64,000 nt of DNA from a virus: positions 20,467 through 84,466 of IMG/VR virus record IMGVR_UViG_3300023179_000065; one strand, given 5' to 3'. The first letter of the stretch is position 1. Each line of letters begins with the position of its first letter. The notes below the pieces were generated by a model, which saw only the letters and a list, made by a program, of their open reading frames with translations, searched no databases and was not told the origin of the DNA. Positions 49,988 to 58,980 of this stretch are shown in pieces. The translations under genes were made by a program, and so were the position numbers.

Positions 49988-51544
49988 ATGAGCAATTCTA
50001 GAGACCTATCAAGACTAGTATCAGAAAATATAGCTAATAATATTACTATATCTAATACTACGCTTACGTCTAGTAACGGTACTACTACCGCTACCGTAAA
50101 TAATTCGTCTCTTATTCTAAATGGTAATATTGCGTTCTTAAGTGTTGGCAATAGCTCGGTCAATACATCCATTAATTCTACCAGTGTAACAGCTAACAAA
50201 TTAGTATTAGGTGGTGTTATCGGAACAAACGGGCAAATATTGTACACCAATAGTACTGGTGGTAGTTATTGGAGCAACCTACAAGCTCCTAGTACAACTA
50301 GCAACACCTCCATCTTATATAACAATTCAGGATTTATAGGTGAAGCAAATTCACTTAATTACTTTTTTTCTAATAGTACTCTAGTAGTATCAAATACTGT
50401 AGTGCTTTCCAATGCTGGTTTAAGAATTGCAAATAGTACAAATAGCAATATTACATCAGTCAACACATCATCAATAACGTTCGGCAATTCAACCATACTA
50501 CCGGATAGGGTCGTTGTAGGATCTGTCACTACAAATGCCGGGGTATTTTTTGATGGTGTCGCAGTTTCTAATAGCACAGTTGCAAATACTGTAGTAGCTA
50601 ATAACTCCGGTTTCTATGTAAGTAACACATCAGTAAGTATTTGTACTACAAATAGCAGTGGAATATTTTTACAAAACAGTGCCAGCGTTAGCGTAGGAAA
50701 TTCAGTAACTGGAAATATAATATTTAATTTTAATTCTATTTTATTTTCTAACTCTTCAGTTACTAACACTCTAAGATTAACACCTACAAATATCTTCCTT
50801 GGTAACTCAGTCCAAGGTAATGTGATGTTAAATGCAAATGGCATTTACATTTCAAACTCATCTTTCACCAATGGGATGCAGATTGCTGCCAGCAGCATCT
50901 CTATTGGCAATACTGTTGCAAATACATTGTACTTGTCCAACGGTGTGTTCATATCCAATTCTACCTTATCAAATGCGTTAATACTATCTGACTCTTTGTT
51001 AAAATTAGGTGGCAGTAGTAGTAACGTTAATATCACATCTACTACTGTAAACATTAGCTCTACATCTGCACTTCTTACTGTTGGTGCAGGCCCATGCACT
51101 TCTATTAACTCAACAGCTCTAGTAACTTCGTCTCTATCTGCTAACTTAGTTGCTTTAGGAGCAACATTCGAGACAGGCAATATAGCTGCAATAGCTGCTG
51201 GTACAACAATTAATTTTGATGTATTGACTCAGTCACTATTAGTTTACACTACACAAGCTACATCTAACTGGACGCTTAATATAAGAGCAAATTCTACTGT
51301 CACCTTGAATAGCGTAATGAATGTAGGTCAAGCTGCAACTATAACGTTTATAGCTAATGTGGGAAGTAGTACTTATGTTCAATCTGGGTTTACAGTAGAC
51401 GGCAATGCCGTTAATCCAAGATGGGTAGGTAATCAAGCACCAGTTTTTGGTCTAGCTTCACAAACTAACATATACAGTATTACACTATTAAAAACGGGTT
51501 CAAACGCTTTTGAAGCATTTGAATCACTAACCAACTATAGGTAA
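49988..51544 (+). CDS. Beta-helical tail fibre protein
   Basis: 518 residues. It has the docking end SRDLSRLVSENIANN, then a long shaft of repeats of the type NSSVNTSINSTSVTANKL and GNSVTGNIIFNFNSILFSNS, about 16-20 residues each, as in triple-beta-helix shafts. GTNGQILYTNSTGGSYWSNL is near residue 80. The C-terminal 130 residues (GNIAAIAAGTTINFDVLTQS, VLTQSLLVYTTQATSNWTLN, SVMNVGQAATITFIANVGSS) form a jelly-roll-like head resembling tips of other phage fibres. Paralogous to the preceding gene at its N-terminus. Confidence 0.8.
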   Translation: MSNSRDLSRLVSENIANNITISNTTLTSSNGTTTATVNNSSLILNGNIAFLSVGNSSVNTSINSTSVTANKLVLGGVIGTNGQILYTNSTGGSYWSNLQAPSTTSNTSILYNNSGFIGEANSLNYFFSNSTLVVSNTVVLSNAGLRIANSTNSNITSVNTSSITFGNSTILPDRVVVGSVTTNAGVFFDGVAVSNSTVANTVVANNSGFYVSNTSVSICTTNSSGIFLQNSASVSVGNSVTGNIIFNFNSILFSNSSVTNTLRLTPTNIFLGNSVQGNVMLNANGIYISNSSFTNGMQIAASSISIGNTVANTLYLSNGVFISNSTLSNALILSDSLLKLGGSSSNVNITSTTVNISSTSALLTVGAGPCTSINSTALVTSSLSANLVALGATFETGNIAAIAAGTTINFDVLTQSLLVYTTQATSNWTLNIRANSTVTLNSVMNVGQAATITFIANVGSSTYVQSGFTVDGNAVNPRWVGNQAPVFGLASQTNIYSITLLKTGSNAFEAFESLTNYR

Positions 51545-51547
51545 TAT

Positions 51548-52729
51548 ATGCCGTTTCGAAATGGTCTTTCTACTGGGCTAAACACGTTTCTTAGAAAAAT
51601 ACAAAACCCAGATCCTCCTACTATGAACGGATTTGGTACTGCACCAAACACATACAATCAGGCATATATTGCTTATTTTTATCCTTATAATGGTGGATCT
51701 ACTATTACCAGTATTACCAGTACCTCCCTATCATCAGGTACTGTAGGGGTAACTAATAATCCATTTTATAACCCCAGCACACAATATGGTAATGCAGGGG
51801 TATATTTATCAGTTAGTGGTTTAAGACCGGGTACCACTCATTCTTTTACCTGCTACAGCACTAATATATTCGGCGCTAACTCCAGTTCCAATACTGTATC
51901 TAATAGTATTCAAATGGGTCATCCTATAGGACAGCAACCCTACAACGTCGCAGGCACTTATTCATGGATCGCACCTACAGATGTCTGGACAGTGCATGCC
52001 GTAGTTATAGGAGGAGGTAGCGGGGGAGGAGAATTTTCTGGATATGGTGGAGGCGGAGGTGGAGGATTAGCATATGTTAATAATATATCAGTCACTCCTG
52101 GCACCAGCTACACAGTAGTAGTTGGAAATGGAGGATCATATAGATCGTCCGGCGGTGCTTCGTATTTTATTAATACAAGTACAGTTCGCGCCACAGGGGC
52201 AACTAGTACCGGTGGTGCAGGAGGAGGTACTGGAGGCTCAAATACAGCAGGCATAGGTGGCACCGGAGGTACGGGAGGCACTTATTCTGCATTAGGATTT
52301 CCTGGGGCTGGTGGTGCAGGAGGTTATGGAGGTAACGGCGGTTACGGGGGTAACCCACAAACAAGCGGTGGCGACGGGGCTCAAGGGGCAGCAGGAGGTT
52401 CCGGAGGAACAAATCCTAGTTATGGTACATGGGGTGGCGGTGGTACTGATTATTTTGGTGCTGTGATAGCCACTGGTACAGGGGGGGTATATCAATCTGC
52501 ACTAGGTTATAGTACTACACCAAGCGCCGGCAGCGCACAAGGAATATATACTACAGCTACTACCTATGGCGGCGCAAATAATTCTTATAATTATGCACCC
52601 GGGGGTGGTGGTGGTAATGGCGGCGCGACGCTAGTTAGCCAGGGCGGCGCAGGAGGAGTAAGAATTATATGGGGCAACAGTAGATTTTTCCCTTCAACTA
52701 ATACTAGGGATTTTACACCAGTACCATAA
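51548..52729 (+). CDS. Glycine-rich adhesin with fibronectin-III-like N-terminus
   Basis: 393 residues. Residues 20-120 look like a fibronectin-III domain (DPPTMNGFGTAPNTYNQAYI, VYLSVSGLRPGTTHSFTCYS, TNIFGANSSSNTVS). The rest is the glycine-rich receptor-binding domain: YSWIAPTDVWTVHAVVIGGG, GGGGGGGLAYVNNISVTPGT, Gly-rich loops (GGTGGTGGTYSALGFPGAGG), ending GGAGGVRIIWG. The VxAVVIGGG...GGVRIIWG frame is widespread in phage tail adhesins. Gly runs may pack as polyglycine-II helices. Starts four bases after the fibre stop. Confidence 0.82.
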   Translation: MPFRNGLSTGLNTFLRKIQNPDPPTMNGFGTAPNTYNQAYIAYFYPYNGGSTITSITSTSLSSGTVGVTNNPFYNPSTQYGNAGVYLSVSGLRPGTTHSFTCYSTNIFGANSSSNTVSNSIQMGHPIGQQPYNVAGTYSWIAPTDVWTVHAVVIGGGSGGGEFSGYGGGGGGGLAYVNNISVTPGTSYTVVVGNGGSYRSSGGASYFINTSTVRATGATSTGGAGGGTGGSNTAGIGGTGGTGGTYSALGFPGAGGAGGYGGNGGYGGNPQTSGGDGAQGAAGGSGGTNPSYGTWGGGGTDYFGAVIATGTGGVYQSALGYSTTPSAGSAQGIYTTATTYGGANNSYNYAPGGGGGNGGATLVSQGGAGGVRIIWGNSRFFPSTNTRDFTPVP

Positions 52730-52740
52730 AGGAATATAAT

Positions 52741-53307
52741 ATGACAATGCTTATAAGATTAGATGATAATGGTTTACCTATTGAACATCCTATTCTAGAA
52801 GAAAATTTTAGACTTTTTTATACCGGGCTTCCACCAATGTTAACAAGGGAAGTAGTTGAGTCTTTAGGTTTCGGCCTGTATGACTTTTCTGCTAAGCCCA
52901 GCTATGCATGGAATCAAAGTCTAAAAGAAGTATCCCCAGTTAGAGATGAAAATGGTATTTTTAGACAGACATGGGAAGTTACTGACCTTGAGGGTGAAGA
53001 TCTAATAAAAGCTAAAGCAATGATTAAAAATAATTGCAGAATAGAGATATTAGGTCTTACAGAAAGAAGACTTGATGAATTTGCAAGAACAAAAGATTAT
53101 TTGTCCTGCATTCATGCTATATCATATGTAAGTTCTTCAAACACTGTTTACAGTGCAGAAGCAAGATACATGTCGGACATCAGAGATATTACATGGTCCA
53201 AGGTATATGATTTGCTAAATGAAATAGACACTGGTAAGAGATCGTTTCTTACTTCTTTCTACGATATCAAAGACGAGCTACCAGAACTAAATTGGCCAAA
53301 CACATAA
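52741..53307 (+). CDS. Probable tail-fibre assembly protein
   Basis: 188 residues, not fibre-like in composition. LIRLDDNGLPIEHPILEENF opens it; YDFSAKPSYAWNQSLKEVSP, FRQTWEVTDLEG and the helical C-terminus (DLLNEIDTGKRSFLTSFYDI) resemble phage tail-fibre assembly proteins, which have an N-terminal fibre-tip mimic and a helical part. Immediately downstream of the glycine-rich adhesin, its likely client. Similar genes follow two other fibre groups in this window. Confidence 0.6.
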   Translation: MTMLIRLDDNGLPIEHPILEENFRLFYTGLPPMLTREVVESLGFGLYDFSAKPSYAWNQSLKEVSPVRDENGIFRQTWEVTDLEGEDLIKAKAMIKNNCRIEILGLTERRLDEFARTKDYLSCIHAISYVSSSNTVYSAEARYMSDIRDITWSKVYDLLNEIDTGKRSFLTSFYDIKDELPELNWPNT

Positions 53308-53310
53308 ATA
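53303..53310 (+). promoter_or_regulatory. Candidate late promoter box (CATAAATA)
   Basis: CATAAATA fits the NATAAATA form of marine T4-like late promoters. It overlaps the stop of the 188-residue gene and lies 22 bases before ATG 53333, in one of the few real gaps of this array. One mismatch to TATAAATA makes it less certain than the boxes at 35911 and 49313. Confidence 0.5.
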
Positions 53311-53332
53311 TTGTATTTAAATAGGTTAAAAA

Positions 53333-54202
53333 ATGGGTATAATTAGAAACTTAGCAAGCCGTGCAACAGATAGCTTAGTACTAGAAACTACTGTTGCAAC
53401 AGAAGGCCAGACCTATTTCCCATACTCATCTACAAAGAGTAACTTCAATAATTTTTTAATCTATATTAATGGTGTATTGCAATCCAATACTGGAGACTAC
53501 ACTGCAAACTCTCTAGGGGTTACTCTTACTCAAGCCGCTAATAGTAGCGATATTATTACTATAGGCATTATAAACAATGTTTTCTCCAAAGGAGAAAAGG
53601 GAGAGAAGGTTTCTAGTGCATTATACACAGATGCTAACAACACAATAGTTTTCACCAATTCAGACTCAACTGTTTTTCCGGTCACTGGTGTTAAAGGTCA
53701 AAAAGGTGATCAAGGTAGCAAAGGTGCAGATGGCAATGTCTATGCTGCTGGTGCAAAGGGTGATAAGGGAGATAAAGGTGATGTAGGACCGACCGGTTCA
53801 ACCGGTAGTACTGGTGCAAAGGGCGATAAAGGTAGTCAGCTTTACGCCGCAACTTATATTGATGCTAATAATACTTTAGTATTTACTAACTCAGATTTTT
53901 CTACATTTGCAGCAACCGGAGTAAAAGGACAAAAAGGTGAGGTGGGTAATAATGGAACTAATGGAACTAAAGGGGATCCAGGGGTCACGCCATACACAAC
54001 TAACATAGGGGATGGTACTAACACTTCTTTTACTATTAATCATAACCTAGCTAAGGCAGATGTGTCAGTAGTAGTTTTTGATAATGCTACTAATAACCAA
54101 GTGTACCCTGATGTATCAGTTACAAACAATAATACGTGTGTAGTTAGTTTTGTTACTGCACCTACCTCAAGCCAATATAGAGTCAGAGTTCTAGGGTTCT
54201 AA
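53333..54202 (+). CDS. Collagen-like tail fibre protein 4
   Basis: 289 residues. Docking end GIIRNLASRATDSLVLETTV, then a beta domain of the NGVLQSNTGDYTANS type shared with the other collagen proteins. Two copies of a short beta unit (ALYTDANNTIVFTNSDSTVF and ATYIDANNTLVFTNSDFSTF) each end in VTGVKGQKGDQGSKG or ATGVKGQKGEVGNNG and lead into Gly-X-Y stretches ([19 protein letters not shown]). The tip (TPYTTNIGDGTNTSFTINHN) is a small globular domain common in phage fibres. Lys is frequent at Y, so it may be another hydroxylase substrate. Confidence 0.85.
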   Translation: MGIIRNLASRATDSLVLETTVATEGQTYFPYSSTKSNFNNFLIYINGVLQSNTGDYTANSLGVTLTQAANSSDIITIGIINNVFSKGEKGEKVSSALYTDANNTIVFTNSDSTVFPVTGVKGQKGDQGSKGADGNVYAAGAKGDKGDKGDVGPTGSTGSTGAKGDKGSQLYAATYIDANNTLVFTNSDFSTFAATGVKGQKGEVGNNGTNGTKGDPGVTPYTTNIGDGTNTSFTINHNLAKADVSVVVFDNATNNQVYPDVSVTNNNTCVVSFVTAPTSSQYRVRVLGF

Positions 54203-55335
54203 TGGCCAATAATTATATTATTTCCCCTTCGTGGCAAAACGACGTTACTGAAGCAACTACCGGTACATTGCCTACCGGTGATAATAGCAGCATGAGTAAT
54301 AATACAGTATCTGGCATGCAAAGATTACTTCAAAGAAACGCAAACGCAGGACAAACATTTCAGAATGGAATAGTATCTTCATACGATCTAATAGTATCGG
54401 GTGGGGGAATCTTTTATTATTTTGAAGGTGGGGTTCTAGCTCCTAATGGTGATATTCATTTTGTACCTCGCGAAACTCAGCGAGGACAAAAAATATCCGC
54501 TTCTGGAGTAGTTTCAACTTATAGTTTAGTGTATACTACTTATGGCGGTGCATATAGTGGCGGGGTATTAGCTCCTAATGGAGACATTCATATGATACCC
54601 TCTAGTGCAACCGTTGGCCAAAAAATATCCGCTTCTGGTGTCGTGTCAACTTATAGTTTAGTATATACTACTAATAGTGCTTATGGTGGAGGAGTTCTAG
54701 CACCTAATGGCGACATTCATTTTGTACCAAGCAATGCAAGTGTAGGCCAAAAAGTATCAGCATCTGGAGTTGTGTCAACTTATAGTTTAGTGTATACTAA
54801 TGGTAACGGTGCCTATGCTGGTGGTGTATTAGCGCCTAATGGGGATATTCATTTTGTTCCGGGAAATGCAAACCGAGGACAAAAAATAAACACTAATACA
54901 GGAGTTGTGTCTACTTATAGTATAATTGCCAACTCCTATATTGGAGGAGTTCTAGCACCTAATGGGGATATTCATTTTGTTCCGGCAAGTGCAGAACGAG
55001 GACAAAAAATATCCGCTTCTGGGGTAGTATCAACTTATAGTTTAGTGTATACAGGGTTTATAGCATATCGCGGCGGAGTATTAGCACCTAATGGGGATAT
55101 TCATTTTGTACCATATTTTACACCTGCAGGACAAAAAGTATCTGCATCAGGGGTAGTATCAACTTATAGTTTAGTTTTTACACAAGCAGCAATGCATTCA
55201 GGAGGTATTTTAGCACCTAATGGAGATATCCATTTTATACCAAATAGAGGTACACTAGGTCAAAAAATTTCAACAAACCCTGCAGAACCTTTCGGTATAG
55301 GCGTTTGCTGCTCTCCATTCTTTAATAAGTTCTAA
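54202..55335 (+). CDS. Seven-bladed beta-propeller adhesin A
   Basis: 377 residues. An N-terminal part of about 70 residues (YIISPSWQNDVTEATTGTLP) is shared with the next two genes. Seven repeats of about 36-46 residues follow, each with GGVLAPNGDIHFVP, a short variable loop, GQKISASGVVSTYSLVYT and a second variable loop. Exactly seven copies are present (first at about residue 76, last at about 335, the last with GGILAPNG). The closing segment GIGVCCSPFFNKF is conserved. A seven-bladed propeller is inferred from repeat number and blade length. Variable loops all fall at equivalent positions, as expected for a binding face. Likely receptor-binding protein. Confidence 0.75.
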   Translation: MANNYIISPSWQNDVTEATTGTLPTGDNSSMSNNTVSGMQRLLQRNANAGQTFQNGIVSSYDLIVSGGGIFYYFEGGVLAPNGDIHFVPRETQRGQKISASGVVSTYSLVYTTYGGAYSGGVLAPNGDIHMIPSSATVGQKISASGVVSTYSLVYTTNSAYGGGVLAPNGDIHFVPSNASVGQKVSASGVVSTYSLVYTNGNGAYAGGVLAPNGDIHFVPGNANRGQKINTNTGVVSTYSIIANSYIGGVLAPNGDIHFVPASAERGQKISASGVVSTYSLVYTGFIAYRGGVLAPNGDIHFVPYFTPAGQKVSASGVVSTYSLVFTQAAMHSGGILAPNGDIHFIPNRGTLGQKISTNPAEPFGIGVCCSPFFNKF

Positions 55336-55337
55336 TC

Positions 55338-56459
55338 ATGCCAACATATTCTTTATCACCAGGATGGGTTTCAGAAACAAGACAAAGAGCCTGGGGAACC
55401 ATTAATACAGCAGATAATAGCACCACCACATCTAATAGCTGGTTCTATGGTATGAAAGGTATGATAGATGCAAGCGTAAATGCAGGACAAGCATTTCAGA
55501 ACGGTATAGTATCAACATATAGTTTAGTGTATACTACTCTTGGTGCATATTTAGGCGGGGTTTTAGCACCTAATGGCGATATTCATTTCGTACCATATCT
55601 GGCCACAGTAGGACAAAAAGTATCAGCCTCCGGTGTAGTATCAACTTATAGTTTAGTGTATACTGATAATAGTGCATACCAAGGTGGTGTATTAGCGCCT
55701 AATGGAGACATTCATTTTATACCAGCAAGGGCAAATAGAGGCCAAAAAATAAACACTAATACAGGAGTTGTGTCAACTTATAGTTTAGTGTATACAACTT
55801 CTAATGCATATTATGGAGGAGTACTAGCTCCTAATGGTGATATTCATTTTATACCCTATGCTGGATTAGTAGGCCAAAAAATATCCGTTTCTGGAGTAGT
55901 ATCTACTTATAGTTTAGTGTATACTACGTTTACTGGTTTATATTCTGGTGGGGTATTAGCTCCTAACGGGGATATTCATTTTATACCCTATGGTTCAGAC
56001 GCAAAAGTAGGCCAAAAAATATCCGCTTCTGGAGTTATCTCAACTTATAGTTTGGTGTATACAACTAATTCTGCATATATTGGTGGGGTATTAGCTCCTA
56101 ATGGGGACATTCATTTTATACCATATCAGGCCACAGTGGGTCAAAAAATAAACACTATTACAGGAATAGTATCAACTTATACTATTCCTGCAGGCGGCGG
56201 GTCAATCGGAGGAGTACTTGCCCCTACAGGAGAAATTTTCAGTGTTCCGAATGGCAGCAGAGGGCTTAAAATAAGTGCTAGTGGTACAGTAACCACTTAT
56301 AGTGTTATTTCCCCTAGTTATGGCGGTGGGGTCCTAGCCCCTAATGGTGACATACATTTTGTACCCTATTTTACGAGTGTAGGTCAAAAGATATCAACAC
56401 TACCGGCCATACCTTTTAATCAATCCATATGCCAGTCACCATTCTTTAATAAGTTCTAA
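55338..56459 (+). CDS. Seven-bladed beta-propeller adhesin B
   Basis: 373 residues, paralogue of the previous gene: N-terminal YSLSPGWVSETRQRAWGTIN, NAGQAFQNGIVSTYSLVYTT, seven repeats and the end NQSICQSPFFNKF. The sixth blade has diverged (GGVLAPTGEIFSVPNGSRG), the others keep GGVLAPNGDIHF. The fourth has a longer loop (PYGSDAKVGQK). Starts two bases after the stop of adhesin A. The recurring DNA motif TCAACTTATAGTTTAGT makes recombination between the three genes likely. Confidence 0.75.
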   Translation: MPTYSLSPGWVSETRQRAWGTINTADNSTTTSNSWFYGMKGMIDASVNAGQAFQNGIVSTYSLVYTTLGAYLGGVLAPNGDIHFVPYLATVGQKVSASGVVSTYSLVYTDNSAYQGGVLAPNGDIHFIPARANRGQKINTNTGVVSTYSLVYTTSNAYYGGVLAPNGDIHFIPYAGLVGQKISVSGVVSTYSLVYTTFTGLYSGGVLAPNGDIHFIPYGSDAKVGQKISASGVISTYSLVYTTNSAYIGGVLAPNGDIHFIPYQATVGQKINTITGIVSTYTIPAGGGSIGGVLAPTGEIFSVPNGSRGLKISASGTVTTYSVISPSYGGGVLAPNGDIHFVPYFTSVGQKISTLPAIPFNQSICQSPFFNKF

Positions 56460-56461
56460 TA

Positions 56462-57604
56462 ATGGCTATACAGAACCGTAATTCTAACACATTTATTTCA
56501 GAGGTACAAAGCACAACACAGGGCACACTACCGGCTGCGGATAATAGTTCTATAGGTAGTGATTTAACTGCATGGAATTCATTTAAGACAATATTAGATA
56601 AATCAGTTGCAGGTGGTAGTTTGTTTAGTAGCGGTGTAGTATCAACATATAGTTTAGTGTATACAACTAATTCTGCATATGCTGGTGGAGTACTAGCACC
56701 TAATGGAGATATACATTTTATACCTAAAAATGCAACAGTAGGGCAAAAAGTATCTGCCACCGGGGTTGTATCAACTTATAGTTTAGTTTATACTACTTCT
56801 GCTGCATATATGGGGGGAGTACTAGCACCTAATGGTGATATTCATTTTATACCGTACACTGCATCAGTAGGACAAAAAATTTCCGCTTCAGGAGTAGTAT
56901 CAACTTATAGTTTAGTCTATATAGATCTATTTGCATACCAAGGAGGGGTATTAGCACCTAATGGAGAAATTCATTTTGTGCCATACCTCGCAACCGTTGG
57001 TCAAAAAATAAACACTAATACTGGAGTAGTATCAACTTATAGTCTAGTATATACAACTACTTCTGCTGCATATGCTGGTGGAGTACTAGCACCTAATGGA
57101 GATATTCATTTTATACCAAATAGTGCAAATAGAGGACAAAAGATTTCCGCATCTGGAGTAGTGTCAACTTATAGTTTAGTATATACTAAATCTGGTGCTT
57201 ATACCGGAGGTGTATTAGCTCCTAACGGGGATATTCATTTTGTACCAGACCTAGCTGCAGTAGGTCAAAAAATAAACACTATTACAGGAGTAGTTTCAAC
57301 TTATAGTTTAGTCTATACATATAAGTTTATGAGTGGGTATCGCGGAGGAGTATTAGCTCCCAACGGCGATGTTCATTTTTCCCCTGATGGTACGCCAGTG
57401 GGTCAAAAAGTATCTGCATCAGGGGTTGTATCTACATACAGCCTTATATCCACCGGCTACGGCAACTTCACCGGTGCAGTACTGGGAACTAATGGAGACA
57501 TACATTTTGTTCCTACTTATCCAGTAGGTCAAAAAATTTCAACAAATCCAGGAATCCCTTTTAATATAGGCACATGCCTGTCACCTTTTTTCAATAAATT
57601 ATAG
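56462..57604 (+). CDS. Seven-bladed beta-propeller adhesin C
   Basis: 380 residues, third paralogue: AIQNRNSNTFISEVQSTTQG, LPAADNSSIGSDLTAWNSFK, then seven repeats ending NIGTCLSPFFNKL. The sixth and seventh blades are the most diverged (GGVLAPNGDVHFSPDGTP; GAVLGTNGDIHFVPTYP). One Cys near the C-terminus is conserved in all three proteins. It may assemble with A and B as a mixed fibre tip or be an alternative receptor-binding protein. It is followed by a glycosyltransferase-methyltransferase gene. Confidence 0.75.
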   Translation: MAIQNRNSNTFISEVQSTTQGTLPAADNSSIGSDLTAWNSFKTILDKSVAGGSLFSSGVVSTYSLVYTTNSAYAGGVLAPNGDIHFIPKNATVGQKVSATGVVSTYSLVYTTSAAYMGGVLAPNGDIHFIPYTASVGQKISASGVVSTYSLVYIDLFAYQGGVLAPNGEIHFVPYLATVGQKINTNTGVVSTYSLVYTTTSAAYAGGVLAPNGDIHFIPNSANRGQKISASGVVSTYSLVYTKSGAYTGGVLAPNGDIHFVPDLAAVGQKINTITGVVSTYSLVYTYKFMSGYRGGVLAPNGDVHFSPDGTPVGQKVSASGVVSTYSLISTGYGNFTGAVLGTNGDIHFVPTYPVGQKISTNPGIPFNIGTCLSPFFNKL

Positions 57605-57616
57605 TGAGGTTTAGTA

Positions 57617-58972
57617 ATGTATAACCGTGATAAGATTATTGGTGTAATGCAAGAGATTTATGAAGGCTCAAAAGAAATAGCACCATACGTAATGGTTGCT
57701 CAGCCTAGAAGAGATCTGAACGAAACAGCAGCACAAAATTTTGATGGATACGATGGCCTTCATATTGACATGTTAGGTTTCTCACACGGCTTCTGTAATA
57801 TAGGTGGAGAAAAGGTAGACGTTGCTCGAAATTATTTAATAGAAAGAGCATTAGAGAGCGGTGCAAAGTATCTTTTATTCGTAGGTGAAGATACTGTTCT
57901 CCCGTACGATGCATTTAAGGTCCTACACGAAACAGCAGAAAAGAATCCGGGTACAGTTGTTACCGGTGTTTACTATATCAAATGCTCCGATGCCATGATT
58001 ATGGTACGAAATGGAAATTGGATCACTATTCCTAATGTAGATCCAGGGCAATTAATCACCGCCTGGCAGACAGGAATGGATGTGATGTTAATTCCTATTG
58101 ATATTTTGAAGATATTAAAAGAAGAAGATCCTGAACTACCATTCTGCTGCATTGGTAATAACATTAATGATGAGATCCCTTTTGTAGGCGAGGACAACTT
58201 CTTTGTACACAGACTACACAGATTAGGAATTAAACTTCTTGTCAACACCGATGTACAGTGTCTGCATATGGATCTTGCATCAGGCAACTATACAGCACAC
58301 CCATCAGTTGATCTTAAGAAGTACTATACCAATATTCCTATCGGCAGACCTCTTACCTTAGATGATAAAGACTATATTGACAGACGCTGGATTGATAGAT
58401 TGCCAGAAGGCAGCAACAGCGGCAAAAACAAGCTACAGGCAATTATTGATAGCGGCGAACCTCTCAAGCTTAATATCGGCTCAGGCCGCGACAAGCTAGA
58501 AGGATACATTGGCATTGATAAATATAACAAGATTGCAGACATCAACGAAGATATTTTTGATGTTAAGTTGCCTTCAGGATGTGTTGATGAGATTTTTGCT
58601 TCACACGTGATTGAGCATATACCACAGCATAGAGCTCCAGAGCTGCTAAGTAAGTGGTTAGATGCTTTGAAGCCAGAGGGCAAGCTTGTTATGGAGATGC
58701 CTAATTTAGAGGGCCTCTGTAAAGCGTTTACTGATGCTAAGACGTTTGAAGAAAGATTTAGTTTAACGTTATGCATTTATGGTGCTTTTATAGATGAAGA
58801 AAAGCCATCAGAAGAGACGTTGAAGAATGGAGTTAAGTCGCCGCATCTGTTTGGTTACTATCCAGAAGCTTTAACACTTCTTTTAACCGAATTAGGATAT
58901 AAAAACGTTCAAGTTCTACCACCTCAGGGTCAGCATCCGGGTGTTAATTTTAGAATAGAAGCAAACAAATAG
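57617..58972 (+). CDS. Glycosyltransferase-methyltransferase fusion
   Basis: 451 residues. Residues 1-250 look like a GT-A-type glycosyltransferase: VDVARNYLIERALESGAKYL, LFVGEDTVLPYDAF (acidic motif near residue 95), VVTGVYYIK, MDVMLIPIDILK, IPFVGEDNFFVHRLHRLGIK and CLHMD. Residues 280-451 are a class I SAM-dependent methyltransferase: LKLNIGSGRDKLEGYIGIDK (motif I), DIFDVKLPSGCVDEIFASHV, IEHIPQHRAPELLSKWLDAL and KPEGKLVMEMPN. Expected activity: add a sugar and methylate it, or modify a fibre or host glycan; the substrate is unknown. GTGAGG precedes the ATG. Such fusions occur in other marine phages. Confidence 0.8.
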   Translation: MYNRDKIIGVMQEIYEGSKEIAPYVMVAQPRRDLNETAAQNFDGYDGLHIDMLGFSHGFCNIGGEKVDVARNYLIERALESGAKYLLFVGEDTVLPYDAFKVLHETAEKNPGTVVTGVYYIKCSDAMIMVRNGNWITIPNVDPGQLITAWQTGMDVMLIPIDILKILKEEDPELPFCCIGNNINDEIPFVGEDNFFVHRLHRLGIKLLVNTDVQCLHMDLASGNYTAHPSVDLKKYYTNIPIGRPLTLDDKDYIDRRWIDRLPEGSNSGKNKLQAIIDSGEPLKLNIGSGRDKLEGYIGIDKYNKIADINEDIFDVKLPSGCVDEIFASHVIEHIPQHRAPELLSKWLDALKPEGKLVMEMPNLEGLCKAFTDAKTFEERFSLTLCIYGAFIDEEKPSEETLKNGVKSPHLFGYYPEALTLLLTELGYKNVQVLPPQGQHPGVNFRIEANK

Positions 58973-58980
58973 GAGTAAAA

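Noticed and set aside
54430-57560. Regularly spaced direct repeats resembling a CRISPR array
   Set aside because: Repeats are in-frame codons for propeller blades, vary in sequence and spacing, and span three continuous coding genes.
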